From: Gallaecimonas pentaromativorans
GTDB taxonomy: Bacteria; Pseudomonadota; Gammaproteobacteria; Enterobacterales; Gallaecimonadaceae
Assembly: GCF_003751625.1 (NCBI RefSeq)
Contig: NZ_RJUL01000006.1
Coordinates: forward strand, 1 to 64,000
Direction: 5' to 3'
Length of the DNA: 64,000 nucleotides
The translations under genes and the position numbers were made by a program. Positions 32,689-42,526 of the stretch are shown here, piece by piece (the first letter of the stretch is position 1; every line of letters begins with the position of its first letter). Under the pieces are notes generated by a model, which saw nothing but the letters and a program-made list of their open reading frames with translations, was not told the origin of the DNA and did no database searches.

Positions 32689-33432
32689 ATGCTCGACTAC
32701 CAAGCCTCAAAAGATATCTTAAAAAACAGAGTTGTTCTGGTCACAGGCGCCAGCGCCGGTATCGGCCGGGAAGCCGCACTCTGTTATGCCGCCCATGGCG
32801 CCACCGTGTTGCTACTGGGGCGAAATGTTAAAAACTTAGAAGCCGTTTATGACGACATCGCCGCCATAGGCGCCCCCCAGGCCGCCATCATCCCTCTGGA
32901 TATGCTGGGCGCTACCGACCAGCACTATCGCGATATGGCGCTGACCATTGAAAACCAGTTCGGGCGGTTGGACGGCGTGCTGATGAACGCCGGGGAGCTC
33001 GGCACCCTTACCCCCTTTGAGCAGACCGACGACGACAGCTGGGACAAGGTGATGAAAATCAACGTCGACGCCACCTTTCGGATGACCCGCGCCCTGTTGC
33101 CACTGTTAAAGGCCAGCGAAGATGGCCGCCTTATCTTTACCAGTTCTGGGGTGGGTAAAAAGGGCCGCGCCTACTGGGGCGCTTATGCGGTGTCCAAGTT
33201 TGCCACCGAAGGCATGATGCAGGTGCTGGCCGATGAAAACAGCAAAGGGCCTTTGCGGGTTAACTGCATCAACCCCGGCGGCACCCGCACTGCCATGCGT
33301 GCCAAAGCCTTTCCGGCCGAAGATCCCATGACCTTGAAAACCCCGGCCGACTTGATGCCCCTTTATCTGTACCTGATGGGGCCGGACAGCAAGAGCGTCA
33401 ACGGCCAGAGTATCGACGCCCAGCCCAAATAA
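32689..33432 (+). CDS. yciK: YciK family SDR oxidoreductase
   Basis: A 247-residue classical SDR closely resembling E. coli YciK: NRVVLVTGASAGIGREAALCYA, LLLGRNVKNLEAV, LDGVLMNAGELG, Ser in FTSSGVGKKGRA, Tyr/Lys in WGAYAVSKFATEGMMQVLADE, and VNCINPGGTRTAMRAKAFPAEDP. The substrate of YciK is not established. The ATG at 32689 starts with MLDYQASKDIL, the counterpart of MHYQPKQDLL in E. coli. It is single here, unlike in E. coli where it neighbours btuR/cobA. Confidence 0.93.
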   Translation: MLDYQASKDILKNRVVLVTGASAGIGREAALCYAAHGATVLLLGRNVKNLEAVYDDIAAIGAPQAAIIPLDMLGATDQHYRDMALTIENQFGRLDGVLMNAGELGTLTPFEQTDDDSWDKVMKINVDATFRMTRALLPLLKASEDGRLIFTSSGVGKKGRAYWGAYAVSKFATEGMMQVLADENSKGPLRVNCINPGGTRTAMRAKAFPAEDPMTLKTPADLMPLYLYLMGPDSKSVNGQSIDAQPK

Positions 33433-33441
33433 TGGGCTCAT

Positions 33442-33471
33442 AAAAAAAGCCGGGCTAAAAACCCGGCTTTA
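33442..33471. terminator. Terminator between yciK and the PfkB kinase
   Basis: AAAGCCGGG-CTAAAAA-CCCGGCTTT with A/T runs, between convergent genes. Confidence 0.85.
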
Positions 33472-34461
33472 TTAGGGCTGCCAGGGCGAGCGCTTAAAGA
33501 CACGGTTATCCGCCGCGAGCTTCTTCTCAAGACTGGGTTTATCCAGCAATTTATTCTTGGCGCCTTTAAAGGCCAGCACCGACTCGGCGTTGAGCATGCC
33601 GGCTTTTACCGCCTGCTCCAGCGCCCGGCCACAGGCCAGGGCCGCCACAAAACCGCTGGCAAAGGCGTCGCCGGCGCCAGTGGTTTCAACAATGGTCAAC
33701 CCTTGCTGTGGCTCGGCCCACACCACAATGTGCCGGTCTGTGGCTATGGCGCCAGCAGCGCCGTCGGTGATGGCAATCACCGGTATGGCAACCCGGCTGG
33801 CCAGGGCTTTGAGTAATGCATCGCTGCCGTGGTTTTCCCGCTCGTCCCAGCCCAGCAACATGGCGCTTTCTTCCTTGTTGAGCACCAGCACCGTCAGGCG
33901 CTCAAGAATGGGCTGCAAGGCCGCCAAGCCCTCTTTGGCAAGATAACTGGAAGGGTTAAAGGCCACCTTGGCATGAGTTTTGGCTACCAGCGCCTTTAGG
34001 GTGGCAAGGCTTTGGCCCAGCATCGCCGAGCAATAAAGCCAGCGGCACCGCGGCAACACGGCCTCATCCTCACTTAAAAAATCGTTGGCGCCTTTGAACG
34101 CCAAAATGGTGCGGTCGTCATCAATGGAGTCGAGAATAACCGACAATCCGGTCTGCCCAGCTTTTACACCGACAAAATCGACCCCCTCCGCTGCCAGTAA
34201 ATCGAGCACCTGCTGGCCTTGAGGGTCATCGCCAATTTTCCCTAAAAAGGCGGTCTTAAGGCCCTGGCGGGCAAAGGCGACGGCGGTGTTGGTGCCGCCG
34301 CCACCCACCGTGATATTCAGGTCTTTGATAAGAATTTTGCCCCCCAGCGGATAGGCAATAAGCCGCTCTAAGCTGTGGCGGGTTTCGATTTGTACCAGCT
34401 CCGAATCGGTGTCGGCAAAAAGGTCTACCGTTGCCGAGCCCAGGGTAACCACGTCAAACAT
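33472..34461 (-). CDS. PfkB-family carbohydrate kinase
   Basis: A 329-residue ribokinase-fold kinase that phosphorylates a sugar or nucleoside with ATP. Family motifs: FDVVTLGSATVDLFAD at the N-terminus, GGGGTNTAVAFARQGLKTAFLGKIGDDPQG near 53-83 (sugar binding), and TTGAGDAFASGFVAAL near 262 with the catalytic Asp. The sugar is unknown. It is divergent from an MFS gene whose substrate may be related, though the two are separated by only about 100 bases and could share a regulatory region. Confidence 0.9.
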   Translation of the reverse strand: MFDVVTLGSATVDLFADTDSELVQIETRHSLERLIAYPLGGKILIKDLNITVGGGGTNTAVAFARQGLKTAFLGKIGDDPQGQQVLDLLAAEGVDFVGVKAGQTGLSVILDSIDDDRTILAFKGANDFLSEDEAVLPRCRWLYCSAMLGQSLATLKALVAKTHAKVAFNPSSYLAKEGLAALQPILERLTVLVLNKEESAMLLGWDERENHGSDALLKALASRVAIPVIAITDGAAGAIATDRHIVVWAEPQQGLTIVETTGAGDAFASGFVAALACGRALEQAVKAGMLNAESVLAFKGAKNKLLDKPSLEKKLAADNRVFKRSPWQP

Positions 34462-34564
34462 AACGCCTCCTTTTTATCGAGCATGGCAGCCCCCTGCCCC
34501 GGCTGCCTTGACCCGGCGCAATTGGCAGGCGAAGATCCCAGCCCCGCTGCCCAAGGATGCTGTG

Positions 34565-35713
34565 ATGACCCTGAGCCCTACACGTTGGTTATCTTTGTTT
34601 TATATACACTTTTTCTTAGGCTGGGGGATCTATCTGCCGTTTTGGTCGCTGTGGCTCAAAGGCCAGTCCCTGACCCCGGCCCTGATTGGCATTTTGCTGG
34701 GGGTGGCCCAAGGCACTCGCGCCATGGGCTCGCTTTTTATCACCACCCGCATTCGCCGCTCCGAGCAACTGATGCCGGCGGCAAGGCTATTGTCCCTGGC
34801 CACCTTGGTGCTGTTTTGCGGCTTTCTCCTTCCCCAAAGCCTGCCGCTGCTGCTGGGGCTGACCTTAATAAGCTCCCTACTCTACTCGCCGCTGATGCCC
34901 ATCTCCGACGCCATCGCCACCCGCATGGTGGCGCAGATCGGCATTGATTACGGCAAGGTGCGGCTGTGGGGGTCGGTGGCCTTTGTGGTGATGTCGACCC
35001 TGATGGGCTATTTCACCGGCCTGTGGGGGAGCCAGGCGGTGCTGTGGTGCCTGCTGGTCACCCAGATGATGATGTTCCTCGGCACCCTGCCAGCCATGTC
35101 GGTGCCGCTCATCGATGGCGCCGCGGCTAAAGCCAGCACGCCCTGGCATCAGTTACTTAAGCTACCCAAACTGCGCCGTTTTCTGTTTACCAATATGGCC
35201 ATTCAAGGCAGCCACGCCGCCTATTACGGCTTTTCAGCCATTTATTGGCAGTCCCTTGGTATCAGTGCCGGCACCATCGGCTTTTTATGGAGCTGGGGCG
35301 TGGTGGTGGAAGTGGCGGTGTTCTTCTTTGCCAAGCGGCTTTTCGGCAACAAGCATGCCAGCTGGCTGCTGAGCATTGCCGCCGTTGCTGTGATGCTGCG
35401 CTGGACCGGCACCGCCTTTGCCAGCAGCCTGTGGCAGCTGGTCTTGCTGCAAGCCATGCACGGCCTCACCTTCACCCTCGCCCACCTTGGCGCCATTACC
35501 TACATCAGCAAAGAGCTGCCGCGCCACCATGGGGTGGGTACCCAGGCGCTGTATTCGGCCCTGGCCCTGAGCTTGTCGGTAGCGGCGATGATGTTGGTGA
35601 CAGGTGGCCTCTTTGAGGCCCTGGGCGGCAAGGTGTTCCTGGTGATGGCAGCCCTTGGCCTGCTGGCCCTGCTACTGGCAAGAAAGGTGCGCCCCATTGA
35701 AGAGCCAGCATAA
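34565..35713 (+). CDS. MFS transporter, HcaT/3-phenylpropionate type
   Basis: A 382-residue, 12-helix major facilitator with the HcaT/LacY-like N-terminus RWLSLFYIHFFLGWGIYLPFWSLWL and the conserved YGKVRLWGSVAFVVMS between helices 4 and 5 (residues about 132-147). Characterised relatives import 3-phenylpropionate or sugars. The ATG at 34565 has AAGGA seven bases before it; longer frames overlap the divergent kinase gene. No aromatic degradation gene is nearby, so the substrate stays open. Confidence 0.85.
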   Translation: MTLSPTRWLSLFYIHFFLGWGIYLPFWSLWLKGQSLTPALIGILLGVAQGTRAMGSLFITTRIRRSEQLMPAARLLSLATLVLFCGFLLPQSLPLLLGLTLISSLLYSPLMPISDAIATRMVAQIGIDYGKVRLWGSVAFVVMSTLMGYFTGLWGSQAVLWCLLVTQMMMFLGTLPAMSVPLIDGAAAKASTPWHQLLKLPKLRRFLFTNMAIQGSHAAYYGFSAIYWQSLGISAGTIGFLWSWGVVVEVAVFFFAKRLFGNKHASWLLSIAAVAVMLRWTGTAFASSLWQLVLLQAMHGLTFTLAHLGAITYISKELPRHHGVGTQALYSALALSLSVAAMMLVTGGLFEALGGKVFLVMAALGLLALLLARKVRPIEEPA

Positions 35714-35739
35714 AAAAACGCCCCTTCGGGCGCTTTTTT
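35712..35739. terminator. Terminator between MFS gene and tesB
   Basis: AAAAAACGCCC-CTTC-GGGCGCTTTTTT between convergent genes. Confidence 0.88.
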
Positions 35740-35747
35740 GTAGGCAT

Positions 35748-36623
35748 TTATTGCGGCGTTTTTGGCTTTCGCTGGCGAATAAGCCCTTCTTGCTGGGTGG
35801 AGGCCACCAGCCGGCCCTGGCGGTCAAAGAACTGGCCGCGCACCAAGCCCCTGGCGCCACTGGCAATGGGGCTTTTCACCACATACAGCAGCCAGTCGTC
35901 CATCCGAAAATCCTGGTGGAACCACATGGCGTGGTCGATGGAGGCCACCTGCAGGGTTGGCTCCATGTAGCTGCGGCCATGAGGCTGTAAAGAAGTGGGC
36001 AGGAAATTGAAGTCAGAGGCATAGGCCAGCAGGTACTGATGGATGCGCGGGTCATCTGGCATCATGCCGTTGGCCTTTATCCACACGTACCGGACCGGCT
36101 CGGCCACTTCGGGCGCGGTGGGGTCGTGAAACACCACCGGGCGCATCTCGATGGGCATTTCGGTGAGGAAATTCTCGAGAATGCGCTTGGGCAAGCGCTC
36201 GGCCAGCGGCTCGGCCAGCTCACGTTCGCTTTTCAGCCCATCAGGGCCGGGTACCGGCGGCATTTCGTCCTGATGGGAAAAGCCTTCTTCGGCGATTTGA
36301 AAGGAGGTGGTGAGCTCAAAAATAGGCCGCCCGTGCTGGATGGCCTTAACCCGCCGTGTAGAAAAGGTGCCGCCGTCGCGCAGGTTTTCCACCAGGTACA
36401 CCACCGGGCTTTTGGCGTCGCCCGCTTCCAGAAAATAGGCGTGCAGGGAGTGGGCGCTGCGGCCGGTATCGACGGTGGCCTGGGCGGCGCTCATGGCCTG
36501 GCCCAGTACCTGGCCGCCGAACAAGGCCGGAAAGCCCAAATCCTGGCTCTGGCCACGAAAGATACCCTTCTCTACCGGCTCAAGTTCCAACAGCGACAAC
36601 AGTTCATTTAATACAGGAGACAT
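35748..36623 (-). CDS. tesB: Acyl-CoA thioesterase II
   Basis: TesB hydrolyses medium- and long-chain acyl-CoA to the free acid. The 291-residue protein has the two hot-dog domains expected: GQSQDLGFPALFGGQVLGQAMSAA near 25, SLHAYFLEAGDAKSPVVYLVE near 60, and in the second half LLAYASDFNFLP with the catalytic Asp and SIDHAMWFHQDFRMDDWLLY. Length and order match E. coli TesB. The ycbL gene lies 11 bases upstream on the same strand, so they may be co-transcribed. Confidence 0.95.
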   Translation of the reverse strand: MSPVLNELLSLLELEPVEKGIFRGQSQDLGFPALFGGQVLGQAMSAAQATVDTGRSAHSLHAYFLEAGDAKSPVVYLVENLRDGGTFSTRRVKAIQHGRPIFELTTSFQIAEEGFSHQDEMPPVPGPDGLKSERELAEPLAERLPKRILENFLTEMPIEMRPVVFHDPTAPEVAEPVRYVWIKANGMMPDDPRIHQYLLAYASDFNFLPTSLQPHGRSYMEPTLQVASIDHAMWFHQDFRMDDWLLYVVKSPIASGARGLVRGQFFDRQGRLVASTQQEGLIRQRKPKTPQ

Positions 36624-36634
36624 GGAAACCTTCC

Positions 36635-37279
36635 TCAGCCAAAGCGGCTATCGGCAACAAAGGGGTTGGTACGGCGCTCTTCTCCGAGGGTGGACATGGG
36701 GCCGTGGCCGGGCACAAAACGCACATCGTCGCCCAGCAGAAACAATTTATTGCGAATGGCATCCAGCAGCTGCTGGTGGTTGCCCATGGGAAAATCGGTG
36801 CGGCCGATGGAGCCTTTAAAAAGCACGTCCCCCACTTGGGCCCAGCGAGCCTCACGGTTAAAGAGCACCACATGGCCCGGGGTGTGGCCGGGGCAATGGA
36901 GCACCTCAAAGCGAAGGGTGCCGAGGGTTAGCGTATCGCCGTCATCGAGGTAACGGTCGGGGCTAAAGGCAACCGGGGCGGGAAAACCGAACATCCGCGC
37001 TTGCTCGTCCAGGCGGCTTAACCAGAAATCGTCGGCTTGATGGGGGCCAATTACCGGCACCCCAAGGCGCGCTTTAAGCTCGCCGGTAGCGCCGACATGG
37101 TCAAGGTGGCCGTGGGTCAGCCAGATGGCGTCAAGCTCCAGATCCCGTTTGGCCAGCTCGGCCAGGATGCGCTCGGGCTCACCGCCCGGGTCTATCACGG
37201 CGGCTTTGCGGGTTTCGGGGCACCAGACCAGGGTGCAGTTTTGGGCAAAAGGCGTGACGGGAAGTAAGGTAAATTCCAT
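36635..37279 (-). CDS. ycbL: MBL-fold hydrolase YcbL (type II glyoxalase-like)
   Basis: A 214-residue metallo-beta-lactamase-fold protein. The metal motif is LTHGHLDHVGATG near residue 54, with CPGHTPGH near 128 and a C-terminal VPGHGPMSTLGEER. The start EFTLLPVTPFAQNCTLVWC parallels E. coli YcbL, a small glyoxalase II-type hydrolase of unknown physiological role. The ATG at 37279 is chosen by this alignment; the ribosome-binding site is weak. It is followed after 11 bases by tesB. Confidence 0.9.
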   Translation of the reverse strand: MEFTLLPVTPFAQNCTLVWCPETRKAAVIDPGGEPERILAELAKRDLELDAIWLTHGHLDHVGATGELKARLGVPVIGPHQADDFWLSRLDEQARMFGFPAPVAFSPDRYLDDGDTLTLGTLRFEVLHCPGHTPGHVVLFNREARWAQVGDVLFKGSIGRTDFPMGNHQQLLDAIRNKLFLLGDDVRFVPGHGPMSTLGEERRTNPFVADSRFG

Positions 37280-37348
37280 CACTGTCGACTCATGTTCAAT
37301 CAGGCAATTGCCCATGGTACCCCGAGCCACCGGGCCAAAGGCAAGTGC

Positions 37349-37810
37349 TTATGGCGCCGGTCGCTGGCCACGGCATTGCTCAAGCCGGTGTAATACCTGC
37401 TCGGCCCTGGCCGCCACCCAACTTGGCAGCACCGCATCAACGTTCATGGTTTGGCGGTCATACACCCGCCCTGGCCACTTATCACGACCGCTCTCGGTCA
37501 GGCACAGCCCCACCGACGGAAACACGTGATGGTAAACCAGGCCAAGAGTCTCTATTTCCTGCCAGGCAACATGGCCCTTGCTGAACCAGTAATGGAGAGT
37601 CAGGCCTTGCTCATCGGCTGCCAGGTACATGCAGCTGCGGCTAAGGGCGCTTAAAAACAGCAACGCGAAGAGGCTGAAGATCCCCATCACCCACACACCG
37701 TAGGCTTCCCCTACTTGCCAGCGCCAGCCGCCAATGGCGGCGATCAGCAGGCAAAGCAGTACAGACAGCAGCACAATGCCTTTATTGGCACCTCGGCTAT
37801 AGTGGTTCAT
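37349..37810 (-). CDS. Small two-helix membrane protein, unknown function
   Basis: The 153-residue protein has two helices near residues 12-30 and 38-58 (KGIVLLSVLLCLLIAAIGGW; VWVMGIFSLFALLFLSAL) and then a beta-rich tail (LAADEQGLTLHYWFSKGHVAWQEIETLGLVY) that resembles the small PH-like domains of bacterial membrane proteins. I do not recognise a named family. GGGAGG six bases before the ATG at 37810 decides the start. It lies upstream of ycbL-tesB on the same strand with a 69-base gap. Confidence 0.75.
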   Translation of the reverse strand: MNHYSRGANKGIVLLSVLLCLLIAAIGGWRWQVGEAYGVWVMGIFSLFALLFLSALSRSCMYLAADEQGLTLHYWFSKGHVAWQEIETLGLVYHHVFPSVGLCLTESGRDKWPGRVYDRQTMNVDAVLPSWVAARAEQVLHRLEQCRGQRPAP

Positions 37811-37870
37811 AGGTCCTCCCATTCGTGGCGGGCCAATGATACGACGTTGATAAGCGCTTGTCTTTCAAGG

Positions 37871-39115
37871 ATGAAAATTACCGGACCCAAGCCAATGACA
37901 GCAGCATCGCCTTCGGAAAAAGCCGCGACGGGGGGCCTTAGGGCGCAGCTAGCGCCCTTTAGCCTGCATTTTGTGGGTAACCAGGCCGATTGGGAGCAGC
38001 CCTTTCGCGAGGCGTATTTCCACAACACCCTGGGCCAGGCCCGCATTGCCATCGGCTTTGGCGTCTTTTACTTTTCCCTGTTCGCCATCTTGGATTTACT
38101 GGTACTGCCAGAGCGCCTCCTTGAGGCTTGGGTTTGCCGCTTCGGGGTATTCTTGCCAGCCGGGCTCATGGTGCTGGCCCTGTCCTTTCATAAAAGCTTT
38201 ATGGGCTTTTATCAGGGCGCACTGGCTTTTTTGGTGCTGCTGGGAGGTAGCGGAGTCATTTATCTCACCACCCTCACCTCCCAGACCGACAGCTACCTCT
38301 ATTACGCCGGGCTTATTCTCGCCTTCATGTTCGGTTACGGTTTTGCCAAGCTGCGCTTTGTCACCGCCACCTGCTGCTGCTGGACCCTGGTGCTGATATT
38401 CGAGGTGGTGGAATTTACCGTCAACCACCCCAGCCTTAAGGGCCTGCTCTCTAACCAGTTCTTTTTTATTGGCGCCAATATCGTTGGCATGATGATTTGC
38501 TACCACCAGGAAAAATCGGCAAGGCTGGCGTTTTTACTGCAAAACCAGCTTGCCGAGCAAAATGCCCTGCTGCTCAGCCACAACCAGAATCTTGCCAAAC
38601 TCACCAACCTCGATGGCCTGACCAAGGTGGCCAATCGTCGCCACTTGGACCAATTCTTTCACCAGGCCTGGAAGCAATGCCTGGATGAGCGCCATCCGCT
38701 TGCCATCATCATTTGCGACATCGACGTCTTTAAACAGTACAACGACCATTACGGCCACGTGGCGGGCGATGATTGCCTGATCAAGGTCGCCAAGGCCTTG
38801 AGTCAAAGCGTGCGCCGCGCTAATACCCTGGTGGGCCGCTACGGCGGGGAGGAGTTTGCGGTGGTGATGGCAGGCGCCTATACCGAAGAGGCGCAAACCG
38901 TGGCCGAGCGCATTCGCCAGGCGGTGCAGCAACTGGCCCTGCCCCACGTAAAGTCCGAGACCAAAGTGGTGACCTTAAGCCTGGGGGTAGCGGCGGCCGT
39001 GCCCAGCCAGTACCTCACCCAGCGTGAGCTCTTTCAGTGCGCCGACAGCGCCCTGTACGAGGCCAAGCTTGCCGGACGCAACCAAGTGAAGGTGGGCCAG
39101 CTTATCAAGGCATAA
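37871..39115 (+). CDS. Membrane-bound diguanylate cyclase (GGDEF)
   Basis: A 414-residue protein: six hydrophobic helices at about 55-225, a short coiled segment (LLQNQLAEQNALLLSHNQNLAKL), and a complete GGDEF domain (LTNLDGLTKVANRRHLD; IICDIDVFKQYNDHYGHVAGD; signature RYGGEEFAVV). GGEEF is a catalytically competent variant, so it should make cyclic di-GMP. I see no RxxD inhibitory site at the usual position before GGEEF (VRRANTLVG instead). The N-terminal helices are the likely sensor. Start uncertain: ATG at 37871 or 37895. Confidence 0.88.
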   Translation: MKITGPKPMTAASPSEKAATGGLRAQLAPFSLHFVGNQADWEQPFREAYFHNTLGQARIAIGFGVFYFSLFAILDLLVLPERLLEAWVCRFGVFLPAGLMVLALSFHKSFMGFYQGALAFLVLLGGSGVIYLTTLTSQTDSYLYYAGLILAFMFGYGFAKLRFVTATCCCWTLVLIFEVVEFTVNHPSLKGLLSNQFFFIGANIVGMMICYHQEKSARLAFLLQNQLAEQNALLLSHNQNLAKLTNLDGLTKVANRRHLDQFFHQAWKQCLDERHPLAIIICDIDVFKQYNDHYGHVAGDDCLIKVAKALSQSVRRANTLVGRYGGEEFAVVMAGAYTEEAQTVAERIRQAVQQLALPHVKSETKVVTLSLGVAAAVPSQYLTQRELFQCADSALYEAKLAGRNQVKVGQLIKA

Positions 39116-39142
39116 AAAAAGCCGCCTTAAGGCGGCTTTTTA
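39114..39142. terminator. Bidirectional terminator after the GGDEF gene and sucD
   Basis: AAAAAAAGCCGCCTTAAGGCGGCTTTTT between convergent genes. It ends the sucCD transcript on the minus strand. Confidence 0.9.
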
Positions 39143-39157
39143 GCAAAACAACCGAGC

Positions 39158-40030
39158 TTACCAGCCGGTTACTTCGCGCAGGGCTTTGCCGATATCGGCC
39201 AGGGAGCGCACGGTTTTAACACCAGCGTCTTCCAGGGCAGCGAACTTCTCATCAGCAGTACCGGCACCGCCGGAGATGATGGCGCCAGCGTGACCCATAC
39301 GCTTGCCCGGAGGAGCAGTTACACCGGCGATGTAGGACACAACCGGCTTGGTGACGTTGGCTTTGATGTAGGCAGCCGCTTCTTCTTCAGCAGTACCGCC
39401 GATCTCACCGATCATCACGATGGCTTGGGTTTCGTCGTCGTTCTGGAACATTTCCAGAATGTCGATGAAGTTGGAGCCCGGGATCGGGTCGCCACCGATA
39501 CCCACACAGGTAGACTGGCCGAAACCTTCGTCAGTGGTTTGTTTAACCGCTTCGTAGGTCAGGGTGCCAGAGCGGGAAACGATACCCACTTTACCTTTCT
39601 TGTGGATGTGGCCAGGCATGATGCCGATTTTGCACTCGTCCGGCGTGATAACGCCGGGGCAGTTCGGGCCGATCATGCGCACACCGGTCTCTTGCAGCTT
39701 GACTTTAACGTCCAGCATGTCGAGGGTCGGGATGCCTTCGGTGATACAGATGATGAGTTCGATACCAGCGTCGATGGCTTCGAGGATGGCGTCTTTACAG
39801 AACGGAGCCGGAACGTAGATAACAGTGGCGGTAGCGCCAGTGGTTTCTACGGCATCACGCACGGTGTTGAACACCGGCAGACCCAGGTGAGTGGTGCCGC
39901 CTTTACCCGGAGACACACCGCCAACCATCTTGGTTCCGTAAGCAATGGCTTGCTCGGAGTGGAAGGTACCTTGACCACCGGTGAAACCTTGGCAGATGAC
40001 CTTGGTATCTTTGTTAATCAGAACGCTCAT
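39158..40030 (-). CDS. sucD: Succinyl-CoA synthetase alpha subunit
   Basis: The 290-residue alpha subunit binds CoA ([24 protein letters not shown] at 16-40) and carries the phospho-histidine in [21 protein letters not shown] near residue 247. With SucC it converts succinyl-CoA to succinate with formation of ATP or GTP. Its ATG overlaps the sucC stop by one base, so translation is coupled. It ends 15 bases before a strong terminator. Confidence 0.98.
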   Translation of the reverse strand: MSVLINKDTKVICQGFTGGQGTFHSEQAIAYGTKMVGGVSPGKGGTTHLGLPVFNTVRDAVETTGATATVIYVPAPFCKDAILEAIDAGIELIICITEGIPTLDMLDVKVKLQETGVRMIGPNCPGVITPDECKIGIMPGHIHKKGKVGIVSRSGTLTYEAVKQTTDEGFGQSTCVGIGGDPIPGSNFIDILEMFQNDDETQAIVMIGEIGGTAEEEAAAYIKANVTKPVVSYIAGVTAPPGKRMGHAGAIISGGAGTADEKFAALEDAGVKTVRSLADIGKALREVTGW

Positions 40031-41196
40031 TATTTACCCTCCGCAGCTTTGACAACCTGTTGGGCAGCGTCAGTCAGGCTGGTGGCGGCAATGATGTTCA
40101 GGCCGCTTTCGGCCAGCTTCTTGGTGCCCAGCTCTGCGTTGTTACCTTCCAGACGAACAACAACCGGCACTTTCACGCCGACTTCTTCCACAGCACCGAT
40201 GATGCCTTCTGCGATCATGTCGCAGCGCACGATGCCGCCGAAGATGTTGACCAGTACCGCTTTAACGGCGTCGTCAGACAGGATGATTTTGAAGGCTTCG
40301 GATACGCGCTCTTTGGTAGCACCGCCGCCTACGTCCAGGAAGTTGGCAGGTTGGCCACCGTGCAATTTCACGATGTCCATGGTACCCATGGCCAGGCCAG
40401 CGCCGTTAACCATACAGCCGATGTTGCCTTCCAGAGCAACGTAGTTCAGTTCCCACTGAGCAGCACGGGCTTCACGGGCGTCTTCTTGAGACGGATCGTG
40501 CATTTCGCGCAGCTTGGGCTGACGGTACATGGCGTTGGAATCGATGTTGATCTTGGCGTCCAGGCAGTGCAGGTTGCCTTTGTCGGTGATGACCAGCGGG
40601 TTGATTTCCAGCAGGGCCAGATCGTAATCGGTGAACAGTTTGCCCAGACCCATGAAGATCTTAACGAACTGCTTGATTTGGTCGCCTTCGAGGCCCAGCT
40701 TGAACGCCAGCTCACGGCCTTGGTAAGGCTGCGGGCCGACCAGCGGGTCGAGGGCCATTTTGAAGATCTTCTCGGGGGTTTCGTGAGCAACGGTTTCGAT
40801 GTCCACGCCACCTTCGGTAGAAGCCATGAACACCACGCGACGGCTGGCGCGGTCCAGAACGGCACCCAGGTACAGTTCTTTGGCGATGTCGGTGCAGGAT
40901 TCAACCAGGATCTTGTTGATCGGCTGACCTTTCTCGTCAGTCTGGTAAGTCACCAGGTTTTTGCCCAGCCAGTGCTCGGCAAATTCGCGCACTTTCTCTT
41001 TAGAGTCGACGACCTTTACGCCGCCCGCTTTACCGCGGCCACCAGCGTGTACCTGACATTTTACGACCCACTCGGAGCCGCCGATGGAGGAGGCAGCTTC
41101 TACAGCAGCCTGAGGGTTGTCAACCGCGAAGCCTTCGGATACGGGCAGACCGTACTCGGCGAGCAGTTGCTTAGCCTGATACTCGTGCAAGTTCAT
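40030..41196 (-). CDS. sucC: Succinyl-CoA synthetase beta subunit
   Basis: A 388-residue ATP-grasp subunit starting [18 protein letters not shown], with the nucleotide-binding [16 protein letters not shown] near 46 and [21 protein letters not shown] plus [10 protein letters not shown] in the C-terminal half. Length equals E. coli SucC. The ATG at 41196 is the family start; an upstream in-frame start adds a non-conserved leader. A terminator stands between sucB and this gene, so sucCD is partly uncoupled from sucAB. Confidence 0.98.
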   Translation of the reverse strand: MNLHEYQAKQLLAEYGLPVSEGFAVDNPQAAVEAASSIGGSEWVVKCQVHAGGRGKAGGVKVVDSKEKVREFAEHWLGKNLVTYQTDEKGQPINKILVESCTDIAKELYLGAVLDRASRRVVFMASTEGGVDIETVAHETPEKIFKMALDPLVGPQPYQGRELAFKLGLEGDQIKQFVKIFMGLGKLFTDYDLALLEINPLVITDKGNLHCLDAKINIDSNAMYRQPKLREMHDPSQEDAREARAAQWELNYVALEGNIGCMVNGAGLAMGTMDIVKLHGGQPANFLDVGGGATKERVSEAFKIILSDDAVKAVLVNIFGGIVRCDMIAEGIIGAVEEVGVKVPVVVRLEGNNAELGTKKLAESGLNIIAATSLTDAAQQVVKAAEGK

Positions 41197-41244
41197 TATG
41201 CTCAGTCTCTTTGCGTGTTTGTGGCAGCTAGGGGCTACCATCCC

Positions 41245-41266
41245 AAAAAAGGCCTTGCGGCCTTTC
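41245..41266 (-). terminator. Internal terminator between sucB and sucC
   Basis: On the minus strand AAAGGCCGCAAGGCC is followed by TTTTTT, forming a compact rho-independent terminator in the 112-base gap. A second GC stem, GGGGGG-CCTTGG-CCCCCC, lies at about 41278-41295. Confidence 0.75.
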
Positions 41267-41308
41267 GTCCAGATTTAGGGGGGCCTTGGCCCCCCTTTGC
41301 CTGAAAGC

Positions 41309-42508
41309 TTAAACGTCCAGCAGAAGACGCGTCGGATCTTCCAGCATGTCCTTGATGGTGACCAAGAAGCCTACGGACTCACGGCCATCGACAATGCGGT
41401 GGTCATAAGACAGGGCCAGGTACATCATCGGCAGGATCTCGACCTGACCATTCACCGCCATGGGCCTGTCCTTGATGGCGTGCATGCCAAGGATAGCGCT
41501 CTGGGGCGGGTTAATGATGGGGGTAGACATCAGAGAACCGAATACACCGCCGTTGGTAATGGTGAAGTTACCGCCGGTCATGTCTTCGATGGACAGCTTG
41601 CCGTCACGGGCCTTGATGGCCAAGTCGCGGATGGCTTTTTCGATGTCAGCCAGACCCATCTGGTCGGCGTCGCGCAGCACAGGGGTAACCAGGCCTTTGG
41701 GCGTGGATACAGCAATGCTGACGTCGAAGTAGTTGTGGTAAACGATGTCGTCGCCGTCGATGGAGGCATTGACATCGGGGAAACGTTTGAGCGCTTCAAC
41801 AACCGCCTTCACGTAGAAGGACATGAAACCCAGCTTGATGCCGTGTTTCTTCTCAAAGATCTCTTGATACTGCTTACGCAGGCTCATGATCGGTTTCATG
41901 TTGACTTCGTTAAAGGTCGTCAGCATGGCGGTGTTGTTTTTGGCGTCCAGCAGGCGCTTGGCAATGGTTTTGCGCAGGCGGGTCATGGGCACGCGCTTCT
42001 CGGAGCGCTCGCTCATGGCTGGGGCAGCAGCGGCCGGGGCGGCTTTGGCAGCACCGTTTTTGATGTAGTTGTCTACATCTTCTTTAGTGATACGGCCACC
42101 AACGCCAGTGCCTTTGATGCCGTCCGGGCTCAGGCCTTTTTCAGCCAGGGCGCGGCGCACGGAGGGGCTCAGCACGTCAGAGGTTTCGTCGCTGCTAGCA
42201 GCAGCGGCAGGCGCAGCGGCTTCGGCCTTGGGCGCGTCGGCAGCGGCAGCCGGAGCAGCAGCAGGGGCAGCGCCCGCTTTCAGGATGGCAATCACTTGCT
42301 CGGCGGTGACGGTGGCACCTTCTTCGAACAGGATCTCACCCAGCACGCCGTCTTCAGGAGCGGGTACTTCCAAAACCACTTTGTCGGTTTCGATATCAAC
42401 CAGGTTCTCGTCACGGGAGACCGCTTCACCGGGTTTCTTGTGCCAAGTGGCGATGGTGGCGTCCGCCACAGATTCCGGCAGGACGGGTACCTTGATTTCG
42501 ATGCTCAT
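41309..42508 (-). CDS. sucB: 2-oxoglutarate dehydrogenase E2 (dihydrolipoyl succinyltransferase)
   Basis: A 399-residue core enzyme of the complex. The N-terminal lipoyl domain has the lipoylated Lys in [17 protein letters not shown]; an Ala/Pro-rich linker ([21 protein letters not shown]) follows; the peripheral-subunit-binding domain is [32 protein letters not shown]; the catalytic domain ends with [14 protein letters not shown] containing the His and Asp of HxxxDG. It follows sucA after 18 bases. The E3 subunit (lpd) is not in the window. Confidence 0.98.
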   Translation of the reverse strand: MSIEIKVPVLPESVADATIATWHKKPGEAVSRDENLVDIETDKVVLEVPAPEDGVLGEILFEEGATVTAEQVIAILKAGAAPAAAPAAAADAPKAEAAAPAAAASSDETSDVLSPSVRRALAEKGLSPDGIKGTGVGGRITKEDVDNYIKNGAAKAAPAAAAPAMSERSEKRVPMTRLRKTIAKRLLDAKNNTAMLTTFNEVNMKPIMSLRKQYQEIFEKKHGIKLGFMSFYVKAVVEALKRFPDVNASIDGDDIVYHNYFDVSIAVSTPKGLVTPVLRDADQMGLADIEKAIRDLAIKARDGKLSIEDMTGGNFTITNGGVFGSLMSTPIINPPQSAILGMHAIKDRPMAVNGQVEILPMMYLALSYDHRIVDGRESVGFLVTIKDMLEDPTRLLLDV

Positions 42509-42526
42509 TCTATTGTTCCTTTTGCC